NCBI GenBank assembly: GCA_964458275.1
Contig: CAYWIE010000009.1
Span: 1 to 57,147 of the forward strand
Length of the DNA stretch: 57,147 nt
Direction: 5' to 3'
Source: HGM04593 sp964458275
Lineage (GTDB): Bacteria; Bacteroidota; Bacteroidia; Bacteroidales; Bacteroidaceae
Of this stretch, positions 41,870 through 50,444 are shown piece by piece. Numbering within the stretch: the stretch's first letter is position 1; each line of letters begins with the position of its first letter. The position numbers and the translations under genes were made by a program. The notes below the pieces were generated by a model, which saw only the letters and a program-made list of their open reading frames with translations, made no database searches and had not been told where the DNA came from.

Positions 41870-43310
41870 CATTATACAGATGATAGACAAGCCCGCCATT
41901 GTGCTCTATCTTGCGCTGGGCATCATGGGGTGGCTGGCAATCTGCGGCGCCGGGAACAGCTATCTGAAGAGCGACATACTCGAATTCTTCGCCCTCACAG
42001 AAAGAACCGGCAAGCAGGCAATGTGGATGGGTGTCTCCTTTATAGCAGGCATTGTGCTGATGTTCATAGACAAGCGCAGCTATGAATTCTGGGCAAAATT
42101 CATATATCCGGCACTCATCATTCTGGGCATCATTACGATATTCATATCCAAGGACATCAAAGGCTCGCGCTCCTGGATTACGATAGGTTCATTCGGAATA
42201 CAGCCTGCCGAGTTCATGAAATTCGGCACGGCACTCGCACTTGCCGCATTCATGAACAGATACGGGTTCAAGCTGAACGACATGTGGAACATGCTGAAGT
42301 GCCTTGCATTAATATTCTTGCCGCTCATAGTCATCATCTGCCAGAACGAGACAGGAAGCGCCCTTGTCTATCTGTCGTTCTTCATAGTGCTCTACCGCGA
42401 AGGAATGACAGGCATAGTGCTGCTGTCAGCCATAAGTGCGGTTGTCTATTTTGTTGTGGGAATCGGTTACGAAACAGTCATGTTCGACCATTTGCCCGTA
42501 TCGGTTGGGCACTATGCAGTAACGGTCATAATACAGATATTTGCGGTGGGGATGACCCTCTTCTGGTGCAAGGAGAGACGCACAGCCTACTATATCCTTG
42601 CCGTTAACACAGCAGTCTCTCTTATCGCATATTGGGTGGCTGTATATCTTTTCGCTTTCAACGTACTGCTTGTGCAATACCTGCTTCTGTCGCTCGACAT
42701 AGCATACCTGCTTATAAGGGCACGCATGGGCAGAGATGGGAAGCTCGCATGGACGGCGCTGTTCATCATCGTCTCCGTAATCTTTTTCCATTCATGCGAC
42801 TATGTGTTCAATAATGTGATGAAACCTCACCAGAAGGTGCGCATCGAAGTGCTGCTGGGGCTGAAAGAGGACCTTGCCGGCGCCGGCTACAACGTGCATC
42901 AGTCAAAGATAGCGATAGGTTCGGGCGGTCTTATGGGAAAAGGATTCCTGGACGGCACACAGACAAAACTGAAGTATGTTCCCGAACAGGACACCGATTT
43001 TATCTTCTGCACCATCGGCGAGGAGCAGGGCTTTATAGGTTCAACATTTGTGCTTGCAGTCTTCATCGCATTCGTATTGCGTCTGCTCGTGCTTGCCGAA
43101 CGGCAGAACGACACATTCGGAAGGGTCTATGGATACTCTCTTGTCTCCATCTTCTTCTTTCACTTCTTCATAAACATAGGAATGGTGCTGGGAATAACCC
43201 CGGTGATTGGAATTCCGCTGCCTTTCTTCAGTTACGGCGGCTCGTCGTTCCTCGGTTTTTCGATCCTTCTGTTCAGTTTTCTGAGAATTGACGCTGAGAG
43301 AGAGCGGTAA
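41850..43310 (+). CDS. rodA: Peptidoglycan glycosyltransferase RodA
   Basis: The product has 486 residues of the SEDS family with about ten membrane segments. Key stretches are SRSWITIGSFGIQPAEFMKF, CQNETGSALVYLSFF, the catalytic-loop-like QSKIAIGSGGLMGKGFLDGTQT, and PFFSYGGSSFLGF near the end. It polymerises glycan strands with PBP2. It is longer than the E. coli protein owing to the extra region around 200-310. Its last 38 nt overlap the 3' end of gldH on the other strand. Confidence 0.95.
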   Translation: MEKRKGNIIQMIDKPAIVLYLALGIMGWLAICGAGNSYLKSDILEFFALTERTGKQAMWMGVSFIAGIVLMFIDKRSYEFWAKFIYPALIILGIITIFISKDIKGSRSWITIGSFGIQPAEFMKFGTALALAAFMNRYGFKLNDMWNMLKCLALIFLPLIVIICQNETGSALVYLSFFIVLYREGMTGIVLLSAISAVVYFVVGIGYETVMFDHLPVSVGHYAVTVIIQIFAVGMTLFWCKERRTAYYILAVNTAVSLIAYWVAVYLFAFNVLLVQYLLLSLDIAYLLIRARMGRDGKLAWTALFIIVSVIFFHSCDYVFNNVMKPHQKVRIEVLLGLKEDLAGAGYNVHQSKIAIGSGGLMGKGFLDGTQTKLKYVPEQDTDFIFCTIGEEQGFIGSTFVLAVFIAFVLRLLVLAERQNDTFGRVYGYSLVSIFFFHFFINIGMVLGITPVIGIPLPFFSYGGSSFLGFSILLFSFLRIDAERER

Positions 43311-43761
43311 TTCTTACTCCTACATCAGCAATCCCCTCAACAACTTCGCAGTCCATCAGGTGATAGAGCCTTACACGCACAGTGTCTGCTTTCGGAAACT
43401 CGCGCGTGCCCAACCTGTGCGATGTCTGATAAAGGATTCCCCCGGTGGTGCCACTGTGCCTGCCGAGCGAATCGAACAATTCGCAACGGAGGGTATCGGT
43501 CGACAGAAGCCCCGAACTGTCTGCTACGCATTGCACGCCGAGCCAAAGTTCGCGATAAGGATAAGAGGGCTTGCTTCTCAGCTGAACGTCTATCATAAAG
43601 GATTCGTTCCTGCCGGCAGGAGCACAGCAGGCATATTGTAGCGTGTCGAACACACTCCAATCCCCCGACAGCGACCTGAAGCTATGCACCCTCACATCCT
43701 CACAAGCAGTTGCGAAGAGGAACAGCACAAAAAGGAATAAATTACTCTTTAGATTTGCCAT
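43273..43761 (-). CDS. gldH: GldH family lipoprotein
   Basis: The product has 162 residues with a lipoprotein signal (LFLFATACEDV, Cys20). YPYRELWLGVQC and RLYHLMDCEVVEGIADVGVRI fit GldH. GldH was found through gliding motility in Flavobacterium but is kept in non-gliding Bacteroidota, where its role is unclear. Its start overlaps ricT by 20 nt, and the ricT-gldH order downstream of holB supports the call. The 3' end overlaps rodA on the other strand. Confidence 0.87.
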   Translation of the reverse strand: MANLKSNLFLFVLFLFATACEDVRVHSFRSLSGDWSVFDTLQYACCAPAGRNESFMIDVQLRSKPSYPYRELWLGVQCVADSSGLLSTDTLRCELFDSLGRHSGTTGGILYQTSHRLGTREFPKADTVRVRLYHLMDCEVVEGIADVGVRITALSQRQFSEN

Positions 43762-44920
43762 CCTCTCTCTTTCTGGGCTTTCTGCCGTCGTTGTTGCGAT
43801 GTTCGCGAGAGTTGTTTGAATGTTTGCGTCTCTTGTTGCCGCCGTTGCGCGCAGCCTTGTCGAAACGCTCTATGTTTATCTGTTCCAACAGGTCGGCAGA
43901 CTGCTTTTCGCCACGAGCCGCATCGTCGTCCAAAAGAGTTTCGGGCTTTTCGCCGCGCTTGTTCATCTCTATTATCTGCTTGGCACGGCGCGAAGTGATA
44001 GTCTTGAGATTGGCAGGAATATGCTTGTCGCTCGAATATGTAAGTTCACCCCTGAGAATGTCTGCCTTGAAGAAGTAGTATGTGCCCTCCACTGTTTCGA
44101 GTTCGACATCACGCGAGGGGAGACGTTTCGACGCCTCCACATATGTGTCTACCTCATAGTTGAGACAACATTTCAGTTTGGCACACTGTCCGGCGAGCTT
44201 CTGAGGGTTGAGGGAAATATCCTGGAATCTTGCCGCCAAAGTCGACACAGAGACAAAATTGGTTGTAAAGGTCGCACAGCAGAGCTCTCTGCCGCAAGGA
44301 CCAATTCCTCCGATTCGTCCCGCCTCCTGGCGTGCTCCAATCTGCTTCATCTCAATCTTCACTCTGAAGACATCGGCAAGCACCTTAATAAGCTGTCTGA
44401 AGTCTACACGGTTGTCGGCAATGTAGTAGAAGATTGCCTTGTTCCCGTCGCCCTGATACTCGACGTCTCCTATCTTCATGTCGAGGTTGAGATCTTTTGC
44501 AATTTGCCGCGAACGTATCATCGTATCGTGCTCTTTAGCCTTTGCCTCCTCATATTTCTCCATGTCGACGGGACGCGCCTTGCGATAGACACGTTTAAGT
44601 TCCGACTCAGGGGTGAGACGCCATTTCTTCAGTTGCAGAAGCACAAGACGGCCGGTGAGCGTAACCCGTCCGATGTCGTGTCCGGGAGTGGCTTCCACTG
44701 CCACAATGTCTCCTTTTTGCAAAGGCAATTTGTTTGAATTGCGATAATATCCCTTGCGGGTGTTCTTGAATTGTACCTCGACAATATCCGTATCCTCCTC
44801 GTTGCCGGGAACATCGGCAAGCCAGTCGAATGTGTTCAGTGGAGAGTCCATGTGGCCACATCCTTTCGGGCAAATGCCCGAACAGCCGTTCTGTTCCTTA
44901 TATCTGTATTTTTCGTCCAT
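43742..44920 (-). CDS. ricT: PSP1/RicT family protein
   Basis: The product has about 392 residues from the ATG at 44920, 2 nt after the holB stop; an ATG 21 nt earlier lies within holB. The PSP1 domain shows VEVQFKNTRKGYYRN, GDIVAVEATPGHDIG, RQEAGRIGGIGPCGRELCC and GQCAKLKCCLNYE, whose Cys can hold an iron-sulfur cluster, as in the Bacillus RicAFT complex that tunes RNase Y processing. An extra Cys group lies at the N-terminus (CSGICPKGCGH). The tail is basic, Asn/Arg/Lys-rich and disordered, suited to RNA contact. Confidence 0.9.
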   Translation of the reverse strand: MDEKYRYKEQNGCSGICPKGCGHMDSPLNTFDWLADVPGNEEDTDIVEVQFKNTRKGYYRNSNKLPLQKGDIVAVEATPGHDIGRVTLTGRLVLLQLKKWRLTPESELKRVYRKARPVDMEKYEEAKAKEHDTMIRSRQIAKDLNLDMKIGDVEYQGDGNKAIFYYIADNRVDFRQLIKVLADVFRVKIEMKQIGARQEAGRIGGIGPCGRELCCATFTTNFVSVSTLAARFQDISLNPQKLAGQCAKLKCCLNYEVDTYVEASKRLPSRDVELETVEGTYYFFKADILRGELTYSSDKHIPANLKTITSRRAKQIIEMNKRGEKPETLLDDDAARGEKQSADLLEQINIERFDKAARNGGNKRRKHSNNSREHRNNDGRKPRKREDGKSKE

Positions 44921-44922
44921 AG

Positions 44923-46059
44923 TTATCTGTTCTTTATCCAAACAATCATTCTCAATGCCAAGTCAAAGAATATCATTTTGGCATTGACGTTCTGTTCTAC
45001 ATGTTTTTGCGCTTCGGAAAGTTCCTCCATTATTCCGAATATATTGTTCTCGTTGACAAACGGGGAGAATTTCACCGAGAAATCGTGCTCTTCGCGCGAA
45101 AGATAGAGCATCTCTGCGCGCTTGAAGTTCATGATGAAATTCTCGCGTATCATTCGCTGGCAATATTCGAGAAAAGCCTTTTGACGCTCCCTGCCGAGCG
45201 AAGCCACCTGCTCGCTCCACTGCTTCATGGCTCTTATGTCGCGTTTGTACGCCATGCGCATAAGTGTCATGAATAGTTCGAGATATTGTGTCTTTGCGTT
45301 GTCGACCATCAACATTCCCTCTGCCTTTTCCCAATCGCCTCCGCTTTGGGCAGCTATGCTGCGGGCACTCTGCCCGTCAAGGGCATAACGCTGTTGCAGG
45401 GCAGCAGAGACATCTCCGTCGGCAAGACGCGGTATCTCTATGCGCTGGGTACGGCTGAGGATAGTGGGCAGTATCGGTTCGGTGTTTTCCGACACAAGCA
45501 GGAAAAGAGTCTCTGCCGGCGGTTCTTCTATTATCTTAAGAAGTTTGTTGGCACACGCCTCGTTCATCTTTTCGGGCAGCCATATTATCATTATCTTCCA
45601 CCCGCCCTCGCGTGATTTCATTGTAAGCTTGTGCAATATCTCCGAGCTTTCGCGCTCATAGATTATCGGTTGCTGATTCTCCACTTCGAGCTTCGCCAGC
45701 CAATCGGAGTAGCTGAAATAGGGCGACTTCAGGAATATCTCGCGCCATTGGCTTATGTAATCGTCGCTGACAGGATTCTTGTCGCCCGATGCATTTTTCT
45801 TTTTCTTCACCGGAAAGACAAAGTGGAGGTCGGAATGCATCAGCTTGTCAATCTTTACGCACGACGGACATTTGCCGCAGGCATCTCCTCCGTTCCGGTT
45901 GCTGCACAGAATATAACGGGCAAGGGCGACAGCAATCGGCAATTTGCCGTTACCGCCGGGTCCGGTCAGCAACAGCGCGTGTGCAAGGCGGTTGCTATCC
46001 ACGCTCTGCACAAGTCTGTCAATAACGGTTTTCTGTCCTATTATATCCTTGAAATACAT
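44923..46059 (-). CDS. holB: DNA polymerase III subunit delta'
   Basis: The product has 378 residues of AAA+ fold, starting FKDIIGQKTVIDRLVQSV. Zinc-binding Cys are in GDACGKCPSC. The P-loop reads GPGGNGKLP, with Leu where Ser/Thr is needed, so it probably does not hydrolyse ATP, as usual for delta'. It is the stator of the clamp loader. metF lies 11 nt upstream and ricT 2 nt downstream. Confidence 0.92.
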   Translation of the reverse strand: MYFKDIIGQKTVIDRLVQSVDSNRLAHALLLTGPGGNGKLPIAVALARYILCSNRNGGDACGKCPSCVKIDKLMHSDLHFVFPVKKKKNASGDKNPVSDDYISQWREIFLKSPYFSYSDWLAKLEVENQQPIIYERESSEILHKLTMKSREGGWKIMIIWLPEKMNEACANKLLKIIEEPPAETLFLLVSENTEPILPTILSRTQRIEIPRLADGDVSAALQQRYALDGQSARSIAAQSGGDWEKAEGMLMVDNAKTQYLELFMTLMRMAYKRDIRAMKQWSEQVASLGRERQKAFLEYCQRMIRENFIMNFKRAEMLYLSREEHDFSVKFSPFVNENNIFGIMEELSEAQKHVEQNVNAKMIFFDLALRMIVWIKNR

Positions 46060-46070
46060 CTTTATATTTA

Positions 46071-47024
46071 TCAGTATATTGCCGACAATGTCTTGTAAAC
46101 GCTATCCACTGCATTTATGGTGTAGAAATGCAGGCTCGGAACACCTCTTTGCATAAGTTCGCGGCACTGCTTTACACACCATTCGTAACCTACGACGGCT
46201 GCGTCTGCGTCGTTTTTGCACTTTAGAAGTTCGGCAGTCAGTTCTCCGGGCAGGTCGGTGTTGAATGTCTTGGGCAGGATGTTTATCTGCGAAAGGCGAT
46301 GTATTGGCTTAATGCCGGGGATTATGGGAATATCTATACCCATAGCCCTTGCCTTTTCCACAAATCCGAAATACTTTTCGTTGTCGAAAAACATCTGCGT
46401 AACAGCATATTCCGCTCCGCTCTCCACCTTCTTCTTCAACCAGTAGAGGTCTGTGTCGAGATTGGGTGCCTCGATGTGCTTTTCGGGATAGCAGGCAACG
46501 CCGTACGAAAAACTCTCGCCGCGTTCGCGCATGGGGGTGCCGTCGATAAAGAAGCCCTCGTTGTAACGGTTCACCTGCTCCTGAAGCTGCAATGTGTGGT
46601 CGTAGCCTCCGAGAGTGGGTGTAAAGGCTTTCTCGTCCTTCGCCTTGTCGCCACGCAACAGCAGCAGGTCTGTGATTCCCGACAATTGCAGGTCGATAAG
46701 CACATATTCCGTCTCTTCGGGGGTGAATCCGTTGCATAGAATGTGCGGCACAACCGGAATGCCGTAACGGTGCATGATGGCAGTAGCCACAGCCACTGTA
46801 CCCGGACGACGGCGCACAGCAGAACGCTTGAACATTCCGTTGCCTATGTCTGTATATACATACTCGCTGTGGTGCGTTGTGATATTTATATACTGAGGTC
46901 CGAACTCGTTTATCCTGTCGATGGAATCGAACAATTTATTTATTCCCGTTCCCTTTACGGGCGGCAGCACTTCTATTGAGAATACTGTCTTTTCGGGTGA
47001 ATTTATACAATCTGTGATTTTCAT
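46071..47024 (-). CDS. metF: Methylenetetrahydrofolate reductase
   Basis: The product has 317 residues of TIM-barrel fold: FSIEVLPPVKGTG, ITTHHSEY, GITDLLLLRGD, VACYPEKHIEAPN and AVTQMFFDNEKYF. It reduces 5,10-methylene-THF to 5-methyl-THF for methionine synthesis. It heads the metF-holB-ricT-gldH unit behind its own promoter. Confidence 0.97.
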   Translation of the reverse strand: MKITDCINSPEKTVFSIEVLPPVKGTGINKLFDSIDRINEFGPQYINITTHHSEYVYTDIGNGMFKRSAVRRRPGTVAVATAIMHRYGIPVVPHILCNGFTPEETEYVLIDLQLSGITDLLLLRGDKAKDEKAFTPTLGGYDHTLQLQEQVNRYNEGFFIDGTPMRERGESFSYGVACYPEKHIEAPNLDTDLYWLKKKVESGAEYAVTQMFFDNEKYFGFVEKARAMGIDIPIIPGIKPIHRLSQINILPKTFNTDLPGELTAELLKCKNDADAAVVGYEWCVKQCRELMQRGVPSLHFYTINAVDSVYKTLSAIY

Positions 47025-47040
47025 TTTTCAAATTAACGGG

Positions 47041-47054
47041 TGCAAAATTTTGCA
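47041..47054. promoter_or_regulatory. Palindrome at the metF transcription start
   Basis: TGCAAAATTTTGCA is a perfect 14-bp palindrome, 6 nt downstream of the metF -7 box and 17 nt upstream of its ATG. Its place over the likely transcription start suits a repressor operator. Confidence 0.4.
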
Positions 47055-47059
47055 ATATG

Positions 47060-47090
47060 CAAATATAATGCAAGAGAGAGTAAGGACAAA
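47060..47090 (-). promoter_or_regulatory. Promoter of the metF-gldH unit
   Basis: On the minus strand: TTTG (47090-47087), a 19-nt spacer, and TATATTTG (47067-47060). The leader would be about 30 nt. Confidence 0.75.
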
Positions 47091-47164
47091 ATTAAAATCG
47101 GTAATAATTTCAACGCGACTTCCAAAAAAACGGCATAAATTGCAACCATCTGAACAAAAGAAGC

Positions 47165-47172
47165 TATCTTTG
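47165..47172 (+). promoter_or_regulatory. -7 box of the argS promoter
   Basis: TATCTTTG matches the -7 consensus 40 nt before the argS ATG. An ATTG at 47139-47142 is 22 nt upstream, slightly beyond normal spacing. Confidence 0.55.
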
Positions 47173-47211
47173 TAGTCTTGAACAGAAAAAAATCTAACAT
47201 ATACACCACGT

Positions 47212-49005
47212 ATGAACATCGAGAACATACTAATAACAGACATCACCGGCGCCATAGAAGCACTCTACGGGCAGCAGGTTACAGCCGACAAGGTCCAACT
47301 GCAAAAGACACGCAAGGAGTTTGAAGGCGATTTCACACTTGTCGTATTCCCTTTCCTCTCGCTCTCGCGCAAACGTCCAGAAGAGACAGCCGCAGAGATT
47401 GGCGAATACCTCACCAAGAACGAAAAACTCATAGCATCGTATAATGTCATCAAAGGTTTTCTCAACCTCAGCATCGACGCAAGCTATTGGATTGAGCTGT
47501 TGCAGACAATAGAGAGTGCCGAAAAATGGGGCATCACACCCGTAACAGACGAATCGCCCCTTGTGATGGTAGAATACTCATCGCCCAACACCAACAAGCC
47601 CCTGCACTTGGGACACATACGCAACAACCTGTTGGGATATGCACTCTCCAACATCATCGAAGCCAACGGCAACCGCGTGGTCAAGACCAACATTGTAAAC
47701 GACCGAGGCATACACATCTGCAAGTCCATGCTCGCATGGAAGAAGTGGGGAGACGGCGAAACACCCGCAAGCAGCGGCAAAAAGGGCGACCACCTTATTG
47801 GCGACTACTATGTAGCCTTTGACAAGCACTACAAGGCAGAGATAAGCGAAGCTATGGCAAACGGCGCCACAAAAGAGGAGGCAGAGGCATCCTCTGCACT
47901 CATGGCAGAAGCACGCGAAATGCTCGTCAAATGGGAGCAGGGCGACGAGGAGGTACGCAACCTCTGGAGCACCATGAACGGCTGGGTGTACGAAGGCTTC
48001 GACGACACATACAAGACACTCGGCGTCAGCTTCGACAAGATTTACTACGAATCGGACACCTATCTTGTAGGCAAAGAGACAGTTCTCGGCGGACTCGAAA
48101 AAGGAATCTTCTACCGTCGCGAAGACGGCTCAGTGTGGGCAGACCTCACTAAGGACGGGCTCGACGAGAAGCTTTTGCTTCGCAGCGACGGCACATCGGT
48201 CTACATGACACAGGACATAGGTACAGCCCAGCTCCGCTTCCGCGACTACCCCATCGACAAGATGGTATATGTGGTAGGCAACGAGCAGAACTACCATTTC
48301 CAGGTACTCTCGCTGTTGCTCGACAAATTGGGATTCTCATGGGGCAAAGGCCTTGTGCACTTCTCCTACGGCATGGTAGAACTCCCCGAAGGCAAGATGA
48401 AGAGCCGCGAAGGAACAGTAGTCGACGCCGACGACCTCATGCAGGAGATGTTCGACACAGCACGTGAGACATCTGCCGAACTTGGCGGCAAGCTCAACGA
48501 CCTCTCGCCCGAAGAGGCAGAAAAGACCATACGCATTATAGGTCTCGGAGCACTCAAATACTTCATGCTCAAGGTAGATGCACGCAAGAACATGCTCTTC
48601 AACCCCAGAGAGTCGATAGACTTCAACGGCAACACAGGTCCTTTCATACAGTACACCTATGCCCGTACACGCTCCATCGTGCGCAAGGCAGAGGAGAGCG
48701 GATTCGACTTCAACGGAACAGCCTCACCCGCAGCCATCAGCGACAAAGAGCGCTCACTCATACGCATGCTCTACGACTTCACAGCTGTGGTACGCCAGGC
48801 AGGAACCGACTACTCGCCCTCAGTCATAGCCAACTATGCCTATGACCTCGCAAAAGAGTACAACCAGTTCTACCACGACTACTCCATCCTGCGCGAAGAA
48901 GACGCAGCCGTAAAAGCCTTCCGCATAAAACTCACGAACAATGTAGGCAAGACAATAAAGACCGCAATGAATCTTTTGGGAATAGAGGTACCCGAAAGAA
49001 TGTAA
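47212..49005 (+). CDS. argS: Arginyl-tRNA synthetase
   Basis: The product has 597 residues. It has an N-terminal Add-1 domain, the HIGH-type motif HLGHIRN (after SSPNTNKPL), the KMSKS-like KMKSREGT and a C-terminal DALR anticodon-binding domain (FTAVVRQAGTDYSPSVIANY). It charges tRNA-Arg. rnhA follows 14 nt later. Confidence 0.97.
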   Translation: MNIENILITDITGAIEALYGQQVTADKVQLQKTRKEFEGDFTLVVFPFLSLSRKRPEETAAEIGEYLTKNEKLIASYNVIKGFLNLSIDASYWIELLQTIESAEKWGITPVTDESPLVMVEYSSPNTNKPLHLGHIRNNLLGYALSNIIEANGNRVVKTNIVNDRGIHICKSMLAWKKWGDGETPASSGKKGDHLIGDYYVAFDKHYKAEISEAMANGATKEEAEASSALMAEAREMLVKWEQGDEEVRNLWSTMNGWVYEGFDDTYKTLGVSFDKIYYESDTYLVGKETVLGGLEKGIFYRREDGSVWADLTKDGLDEKLLLRSDGTSVYMTQDIGTAQLRFRDYPIDKMVYVVGNEQNYHFQVLSLLLDKLGFSWGKGLVHFSYGMVELPEGKMKSREGTVVDADDLMQEMFDTARETSAELGGKLNDLSPEEAEKTIRIIGLGALKYFMLKVDARKNMLFNPRESIDFNGNTGPFIQYTYARTRSIVRKAEESGFDFNGTASPAAISDKERSLIRMLYDFTAVVRQAGTDYSPSVIANYAYDLAKEYNQFYHDYSILREEDAAVKAFRIKLTNNVGKTIKTAMNLLGIEVPERM

Positions 49006-49019
49006 TATACCGACAGAAT

Positions 49020-49640
49020 ATGGGCAAAAAGCGATATTATGTCGTCTGGAACGGACTCGTCCCCGGTGTTTACAGCACTTGGGACGAGTGTCGTCAACAG
49101 ATAGAGGGAGTCAAGCAGGCACTCTACAAATCATTCGCCACACTCGATGAGGCAGAGAGAGCATACAGCGAATCGCCCTACAAGCACATTTATGCAAAGA
49201 AAGAGGGCAAACCGTCTCCTGCCTCCATCCCGTCAACGGTCCACAGCAATGCATTGGCGGTCGATGCAGCATGCAGCGGCAATCCCGGACAGATGGAATA
49301 TCGCGGAGTATACCTTGCCACCGGCGAAGAGATTTTTCATTTCGGCCCCATCCTCGGCACCAACAACATAGGCGAGTTCCTTGCCATTGTACACGGTCTC
49401 GCACTGCTCGAAAAACAGCAGAGCGACATCCCCATCTACTCCGACAGCCGCAACGCCCTTCTGTGGATAAAGCAGAAAAAGTGCAAGACCAAGCTCGAAC
49501 GCACTCCCGAAACAGAAGAGGTGTTCAACATGATTGAACGCGCCGAAAAATGGCTGAAAAGCCATACATACAGCAACCCCCTGATAAAATGGGAGACATC
49601 GTCGTGGGGAGAGATTCCAGCCGACTTCGGACGCAAGTAA
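49020..49640 (+). CDS. rnhA: Ribonuclease H with N-terminal viroplasmin-like domain
   Basis: The product has 206 residues. An N-terminal caulimovirus-VI/viroplasmin domain (KKRYYVVWNGLVPGVYSTW, about 3-45) binds RNA-DNA hybrids. The RNase H domain carries Asp82 (LAVDAACSGNPG), Glu119 (NNIGEFLAI), Asp142 (IYSDSRNAL) and a last Asp in WGEIPADFGRK. It removes RNA from hybrids. A Cys replaces the more usual small residue in the first motif, without touching the metal ligands. Confidence 0.92.
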   Translation: MGKKRYYVVWNGLVPGVYSTWDECRQQIEGVKQALYKSFATLDEAERAYSESPYKHIYAKKEGKPSPASIPSTVHSNALAVDAACSGNPGQMEYRGVYLATGEEIFHFGPILGTNNIGEFLAIVHGLALLEKQQSDIPIYSDSRNALLWIKQKKCKTKLERTPETEEVFNMIERAEKWLKSHTYSNPLIKWETSSWGEIPADFGRK

Positions 49641-49653
49641 CAAAAAAGAGCCC

Positions 49654-50316
49654 ATGAAAAAGCGACTCATCTTCCTGGCGCGCTACTATGCGACACTTGT
49701 ATTGCTGTTCACACCGCTCAGACTTCTCTTCATGGCAACAAATGCCGGCAGGAGCTACGGCATCATGGATTACGCAGAGGTTGCTTACCGTGGACTTCCG
49801 TCGGACATTGCAACGGCTGGCTGGGCTGCAATCATCCCGCTTTTGCTCACAGGCGCAGACCTCTTCACCACAATACCCATCAGAAAGGTGATGCCTGCAT
49901 ACAACACAGCCATTGCACTGCTCATCTCCTCTCTCTTTATAGCCGACACAATGCTATACCCGCTATCGGGATGCAAGCTCGACAGCCATATTCTGCTGCA
50001 ATATACCGGCACTCCGGAAAAGATAATCGGGAACTTCACAGTCGGCTGTCTCTTTACACGGTTCGCCCTAATGGTTGCCGCGACCACACTTATCGCACTG
50101 CTTCTTTACAAAGCCACCCCGGAGAAGTTCGACAAGAGCAGACACAAGACAGCATCGGCATTTACAATGGCTGTCTTATCAGGAGCAATGATTATTGCCA
50201 TTCGCGGAGGCATCCACACTCCTGCCGACAGAATCGGACAAACAGGCTACAGCAACGACACCTTTCTCAATCACTCGGCTGTCAATCCAATTTTCAACAT
50301 ACTCCACTCCTTGTGA
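49654..50316 (+). pseudogene. Truncated LTA synthase-type protein, membrane part only
   Basis: The product has 220 residues with about five membrane segments, ending RGGIHTPADRIGQTGYSND-TFLNHSAVNPIFNILHSL. This is how the membrane part of LtaS-like phosphoglycerol transferases of this phylum leads into its sulfatase domain, but the reading stops there. A shifted frame (LVKRAKPFRGQSECLKNL) runs only to 50378, and the rnr promoter follows. With the alkaline phosphatase-fold catalytic domain missing, the protein cannot do the usual head-group transfer. It is probably a deletion remnant; a free-standing membrane protein is the alternative. Confidence 0.6.
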
Positions 50317-50388
50317 AAAGAGCAAAACCATTCCGCGGACAGTCCGAATGTTTAAAAAATCTTATTTGTTCAAAATAACAACATTAAG

Positions 50389-50421
50389 ATTGCCGATATT
50401 CCAAAAAACTTGCTTTCTTTG
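50389..50421 (+). promoter_or_regulatory. Promoter of rnr
   Basis: ATTG at 50389-50392, a 21-nt spacer, and TTTCTTTG at 50414-50421 (one base off TAnnTTTG), 23 nt before the rnr ATG. Confidence 0.5.
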
Positions 50422-50444
50422 CAATTACATAAAATACTACAGCT

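Noticed and set aside
44923..46059. Damaged P-loop (GPGGNGKLP) in HolB as a sign of a pseudogene
   Set aside because: Delta' subunits normally lack a working ATP site; the rest of the protein is intact.
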